A stretch of 22,722 bases of DNA from Paulinella micropora. Taxonomy: Eukaryota; Cercozoa; Imbricatea; Euglyphida; Paulinellidae. Below, piece after piece: positions 17,932 through 22,722 of the stretch. The position numbers and the translations under genes were made by a program. The notes beneath the pieces are model-generated. The model was given only the letters and a program-made list of their open reading frames with translations, searched no databases and had not been told where the DNA came from. How positions within the stretch are numbered: position 1 is the stretch's first letter; the number at the start of each line of letters is the position of its first letter. The stretch lies in contig WBZZ01005226.1 in assembly GCA_019918135.1 (NCBI GenBank), positions 212,501 through 235,222 of the forward strand. The letters run 5' to 3'.

Positions 17932-18324
17932 TCACTGCCTTCGTCGTCTGGCGCGGATTTCTTTGCCTGGTGGAGGACCACCAACAAAAGTCAGATCGAA
18001 CTTTGACTGTTCGAGAATGTCCCAGATCTTATTAGGGATTCCGCCCAACGATAATTCAAAAGGGACATCAAGCACTCCTCTTGGCAGTGTCTGAATGGTC
18101 CACGCAGTGTAATCCTTGTCTCTGGGAGTAATTGTATCATCCCATGTCTCGAGACTTTTTGCGTCTTTATATACTGGCAGATAATGTCTTGCCTTTGGAA
18201 CCTCAACCGGGTCCATACTTCTCCAGAACTGGAGTATCGGTTGTACTATCTTTGCGGCTGATGATATTTTGAGTGTCCGTGTGACACGCATCTGTCGTGG
18301 GACCGCCACGACCCGCATCAAGTT
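17932..18324 (-). pseudogene. Retroelement C-terminal segment of unknown function
   Basis: This stretch of about 130 codons is in the same frame as the integrase C terminus and is separated from it only by TGA at 18325-18327. It reads as ordinary protein (for example VPFELSLGGIPNKIWDIL) and ends in a basic RARRRRQ before another TGA at 17932-17934. It lacks the aromatic cage pattern of a chromodomain. It may be an extra C-terminal pol domain or a separate late ORF. Confidence 0.5.
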
Positions 18325-20385
18325 TCAGTCTGAGAGAGTGTCATCAGCGATATGTTGTTCCGCTGGTCTCATCAGATAGAAAACATTTTTCACCCATGCG
18401 ATGGTTGCTATCGCATCGCCTTCCTTCCATCGCTCATGGACAATCTCAACGTTGCCCGCGTTTGGGTCAGTGTCCGTCCCCTCCTCCTCCTGGTGGACGT
18501 CCTTTGATCTCATCGACCTCATCGCCTTCCTCGGTTGGTCGTTGATAAGATCATTCCGCGCTCTCCTTAGCTGCGCCTCTGTGATCTTCTCCTTCTTTCC
18601 GCTATGCTCTCGCGGAGACTTGGACTGAGTCCCCACCGCGCTTATGCGGTCAGTCTTCTCCTTGCTGTCCACCTCACTCTCCTCCTTCTCAGCTATCGGT
18701 GCCCGATAAGCATCGTCTTGGTCTATGCCAGCCTCCTTGTGGATGGGCGGCACCTCTTTGAAATCATCCTTCATCCGTTTTAACGCCTCCTCAACGGATT
18801 CATCTTCCAGTAAGAAGGGATCATACTTAATCAGCCTTCTTACATTCACAATTTGCACCTTCCCTCTACCCCTGATCTTGTAATTCAGAGGTCCCGTCTG
18901 TTCCATAATCTGATAAGGTCCTTTCCAGTGAGTGAACAGCTTAGAGCTGACTCCCTTCGGGACTTGAGGATGGTACAATAGTACAATATCCCCGACCTGG
19001 AACTTGATCTGATCCAAGTGCGCTTGTCGCACCCCTTCAGCATCAGTCTTTCAGCGCTCCGCCTCTCTATGCGCCCTGACTATTTGTTCCGCCTCCATCT
19101 TCACTCTAAGTCTCATCCCAAACAACTCATCCGCATCCGCCCAAGTGTCTTTTGGGTGAAGGAGCGAAGTCGGGATATCAGGCTCACGCCCATATACTAA
19201 CTGATATGGCGAGATTGAGCTCTTCGAGCCTCCTAACGCCGTAGAGGGTGGACAGTTCATTGCAAACGCAAATGATGGTGCTGCCTCGACCCATGCTCTT
19301 TGATTCTCCTTCTTCGTGCAATACATCTTTAGCGAGGCTTTGAGGGGTCTGTGTACCCGCTCGATTTTCCCATTTGCTCGCGGGTTATAGGCAGTAACAT
19401 ATTGCCATTTCATCCCGTAATACTTAGATAGTTTGTCGATGACCTCGTTATTAAAGTCCGAGCCTCGATCAGAACATATCTTTCTTGGTACTCCGATCTG
19501 TGAGATGATCCTATCGATCAGCGCCTCGGCCGTCGTCTTGCCGGTAACGTCTTTGACAGGGATGATCCACACATAGTTGGTGGCTCTGTCAATAGCCGTA
19601 AGGAGGTATTTGTAACCATCCTTCGATTCTGGGAAAGGTCCCACATGATCATGTGTATAAACTCAAACATCCCCGCATGAAGAGGAAATTCGCCAATCAG
19701 GCCGAAATTTGCCTTCAGTGGTGTTTTGTTTATCTTGCACGGGATGCATGCATCCACCGCCTGATCTATCTCCTCCTTCATCTTCTTCCACCAGAATCGC
19801 CTCGCTACGAACATATGAGTTCGTTGTCGACCCGGATGCCAAAAGTGGGCAATGGTGGGTTGCGACAAATTTAAATCGTCTCAGACTCTCCGGTACCCAA
19901 AGGGTCCATTTGTCCGGCTGTGACGCATAGCGACCGTGAAGGCCCTTGTACCACAGTAGACCATCTCTCCATCCCATCTCCTTCATCTGATCTTTGATCG
20001 CTTTCGTCATCCGTAGCTCATCCGGGTTCTGATATAACTGTATCAGTTCTTTAAACTCCGGATCTTGAGCCTGTTGTTGCCTCCATGCGGTAGGCGAGGC
20101 TATATGGATAGTACCATCTTCTAGCCGTACCCCGATTCTTTCCGGGTCATCGTCTAGGTCACTTCTCCGCTCTTGAGGAGGCTCCGCATAAACTTCCTGC
20201 GTCTCCTCTTCCTCTCTTATGTTCGCCTTCGCATTCTCATATACCTCATGACCACTCAGCGTCCTCCTGGGTATGTAGCTCACAACATATCCCGTGAGCC
20301 GGGCCTTGTGGACTGTACCGTAGACCTGTGCGGTCATATCGGACTCCACTCGCCATCTCCATCGCCTCAATGTGGCTGACCTCAT
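18325..20385 (-). pseudogene. Ty3/gypsy integrase region
   Basis: The order is a linker following RNase H, a zinc-binding HHCC region (C-x2-C seen as ACIPCK, 19868 frame), the DDE core (SDRGSDF with the second Asp; NGKIERVHR with the Glu, 19644 frame), and a C-terminal GPY/F-type module (FQVGDIVLLY, HWKGPYQIM). A charged tail follows. Frame changes occur near 19860 and near 19650; the latter falls at the codon for the first catalytic Asp. TGA at 19051-19053 lies in frame between core and C-terminal module. Integrase would insert the element cDNA into the genome; this copy is broken as read. Confidence 0.85.
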
Positions 20386-22556
20386 ACACCTTGTCAGTGG
20401 ACAAGTCTTCCATCTCCACCGTGGACACCAACGCCGATACTTCTGAGTTAAACTCTAGCCTAGAGAGGCTATCAGCGACCACATTTCGCTTTCCCGGTAG
20501 ATGGACCATTGTAAAATCGAAACAAGACAAGAACGCTTGCCACCGCGCCAGCCGTCCCGTCTGTTCATGATTCATCAACCATAACAGGTTATGATAATCA
20601 GTTCTGACGGTAAATTGAGGTCCTCCCCACAAATACTCTCTGAGCCTCTTGAGGGCCCATACTACCGCCAACGCCTCTCTTTGCCTTGTGCAATAGTTTC
20701 TCTCCGCCGCACACAACTTCCTACTAATAAACATGATTGGGCGTAATTTCTTCTCCTCATCCTCTTGTTGTAATACAGCCCCAATCGCAAACTTAGATGC
20801 GTCTGTATCGACTACGAATTGTTTCGTAAAGTCGGGCATCGTTAACACCAGTCCTCCGTCTTTCGGGTCTTTGTAAATGAGATCTTTGAGCGCATGAAAC
20901 GCTTGCAAAGCCTCTTCGTCCCACTTCTCAAAGTCTCCAAAATCTATCATTTTCTCCACTTTAGCCCGTGTTGCACCCCAATCGGGGAAAAACTGGCTAT
21001 AGTATTGCGCCATCGCAAGGAAAGAGTGCAATTCAGTGCGGTTCTTCGGTATCGGTCGATTCATAATCTCCTCCCTCTTCTCTTTGGATATCGAGACTCG
21101 ATTATGGGAGATCTCATACCCTAAGTATGTCACACTCGTCTTGGCAAGTTGACACTTCTTTAGATTGCACTGCAGGCCAAAAGCTCCGATGCGCCTGAAT
21201 ATATCGGACAAATGATCGATATGCTCCTCCATTGTGTTAGAGTATACGATAATGTCATCGATATAGCAAAATGCATATTCTCCCGCCTTCTGTCCCCGCC
21301 TTCTCATAAAGCCACCGTCAGACAAATCATCGTACTGACTGCTCAACATCTTCTGCATCGCCTTCTGGAAAAGTCCTGGGGCTTGCTTGAGGCCCATCGG
21401 AAGCACTTTCCATGGATATATTTCCATACCCACCACAAACGCCGTCAGCCATCTGGACTTTTCCTCCAGTGGTATCTGCCAGAAGCCATTCTTAAGGTCA
21501 ATGACCGAATAGAATTTTGCATTCCGCAGTACTCTCCTTCCTTCTTCTAATGTCGGGAGAGGATTTCTCCAGCACCTTGTTAAAACGAGCATAGTTAACT
21601 GTCAGGCGCCATTCTCCTCCTGGCTTCGGCACTATTCTCGGTTGTGAGACTATTGAGGATGTTGATCTCTCAATAAAGTCCTCATTGAGCAGCTGTCTTG
21701 CTAGCTCCTCCGCTATCTTCGCCTCATGTATACTCAAATTCGCCCTTCGTGGTGCCGGTGACGGCTCCGCACCCGGTATTTTGTAAATAACCGCAGTGAA
21801 ATCTTCAGGCTTGACACCACCTGCATGTGGAGGGTCAAAAATTTCCTTGTTCGCCTCTAATTTGGCTTTTAAAAGCTCCTTCTCCTTCTCCGTGCCTACT
21901 CCTTCTTCCAATATTTTCCGCGCCGCCTCTTGATAATCTTCATCAGACATCTGCTTATGTTGCTTGAGGGGTTCTCTGTCCTCCTCCAAGCCTAAGTCCT
22001 CTTCCGAGACATCATCTAGGCCCGTCTTTTCATACGTGACCGTGTCTGGCTCATCATCTTTACCGAGCTCCACCAGCATGTCAATGAGTCTCGCGTATTG
22101 CAAAGGAGCTTTACGGGTGTAAAAACCATCAAAGCATGTGAATGCTTGCGGTATCAATTTCAACTTGTCGAGGTCTCTGAGCTTCCGCTTGTATGCACTG
22201 CTCTGCTCACGAGTTCCCATACGACAAGCCACCACTAGCTGTTGCTTGCGAGAGGGTACCGGTATAGGATGATCAATAAGCCGGTCCCTTATTTCCTGCG
22301 CCCATATCGCCTTCTCATTATATGGCAGGATAATAGTATACTGCTTATTATTTTCGAATAAAGTCCGTAAGCATTTCTTCACTTCAGACAGTGAACGGGG
22401 CCACGTGGGCTCGTCACCCCAGAAATCAGTAATAAAACTTTTAATAGTTTCTGGTGGAGTATCCGGGATTCGCCCCGTTCTCCTTGGTACAAACGCCTCC
22501 CTTTTTTCTTCTCCTACTTTCGCATGGAAACAGTATCCGTTTAGTAATATGGACAT
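20246..22556 (-). pseudogene. Ty3/gypsy reverse transcriptase and RNase H region
   Basis: The upstream part (22556 frame) is a charged segment of about 270 residues, then the RT start (SQPRIVPKPGGEWRLTVNYA). A frame change near 21550 leads to the rest of RT: DLKNGFWQIPL, the catalytic YIDD (21254-21265), and the thumb. RNase H follows with DTDASKFAIGAVL and RREALAVVWALKRLREYLWG. Another frame change near 20340 joins it to the integrase linker. The element's RT copies its RNA to DNA and RNase H removes the template. Domain order and motif spelling fit Ty3/gypsy rather than Ty1/copia. Confidence 0.88.
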
Positions 22557-22722
22557 CTGTTCCTACTCCTTCCGCGAATCTCGCCAACGACGGGCTTCTT
22601 TGTGCGACACATATAATCTCCTCCTTTCGCTTCTCGATTAAGTCGTCAATAGACTTTTTGTCCCAATGGCATGTCGGAACTGTGACATTGGGGTTCCCAA
22701 TTGTCGGTCCAGGACAGTTCAT
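22441..22722 (-). pseudogene. Retroelement pol N-terminal fragment, cut by the window edge
   Basis: A minus-strand frame runs in from the right edge (MNCPGPTIGNPNVTVP at the cut) and overlaps the start of the 22556 frame, into which it seems to continue after a frame change near 22550. It could be the end of gag or the protease region, but I see no clear protease active-site motif. Confidence 0.35.

Larger units (their letters stand above)
16866..22722 (-). mobile_element. Ty3/gypsy-type LTR retrotransposon, 3' part, decayed
   Basis: Minus-strand pol in the order reverse transcriptase, RNase H, integrase zinc-binding, integrase core and C-terminal region, which is the Ty3/gypsy arrangement. 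A polypurine tract and a 237-bp 3' LTR follow. The 5' LTR, gag and probably the protease lie past the right edge. Left boundary at 16866, where microsatellite DNA gives way to TGTAATGCCCCC; AACAG (16861-16865) is a candidate target-site duplication that cannot be checked without the other end. Frame changes near 22550, 21550, 20340, 19860 and 19650 and in-frame TGAs at 19051 and 18325 make it non-autonomous as read under the standard code. Confidence 0.88.

Noticed and set aside
17932..18324. Chromodomain at the pol C terminus
   Set aside because: The aromatic pattern and typical chromodomain motifs are not visible.
19018..21550. Plus-strand frames across the pol region
   Set aside because: They are antisense shadows of reverse transcriptase and integrase.

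Overview
The window is nuclear DNA from a eukaryote, probably a microbial eukaryote or alga that I cannot name. Genes are split by GT-AG introns whose reading phases match across junctions. Introns and spacers are full of microsatellites (TG, TA, CATA, AAT, AGT, GAA, GA, TATC). There are tRNA-derived SINEs and a Ty3/gypsy-type LTR retrotransposon, and no operons or Shine-Dalgarno sites.

Layout. (1) 1-2345, plus strand: 3' part of a SET-domain gene. Its later exons encode a charged segment and nine copies of a motif with an LxxLL core. (2) 2920-3693, plus: a second SET-domain gene, paralogous in its C-terminal part. (3) 3930-6996, plus: a multi-exon ADP-ribosylglycohydrolase gene, for which I could match most splice phases. 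(4) 7529-10535: an F-box plus cysteine-type leucine-rich-repeat gene (15 repeats of 72 nt, broken in at least four places), followed by truncated copies of its 5' and 3' ends. (5) 10587-11093: a 150-bp tandem duplication and an (AGT)n tract. (6) 11291-12736, minus: an unrecognised protein with a long serine run and a Cys-rich C terminus. (7) 13092-13833, minus: a 2-oxoglutarate/Fe(II) oxygenase-like gene with an N-terminal Cys/His knuckle and two single-base breaks. (8) 13861-15373: four tRNA-derived SINE copies, apparently a dimer duplicated in tandem, plus a different element that shares their 3' tail; all sit in (AAT)n. (9) 15374-16865: compound microsatellite. (10) 16866-22722, minus: the 3' part of a decayed Ty3/gypsy element with its 3' LTR and polypurine tract; its 5' end lies beyond the window.

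The first genes could belong to chromatin or signalling pathways (two SET methyltransferase-like proteins and one ADP-ribose hydrolase), but co-function is only inferred from adjacency. Two themes cut across the window. First, many coding frames are broken by one or a few bases, some at homopolymers, so sequencing or assembly error must be excluded before anything is called a pseudogene. Second, TGA repeatedly occurs in frame where the reading frame continues. This happens at two internal sites in the retroelement pol and at, or just before, the ends of several cellular genes. That raises, without proving, the idea that TGA is not a plain stop codon here.
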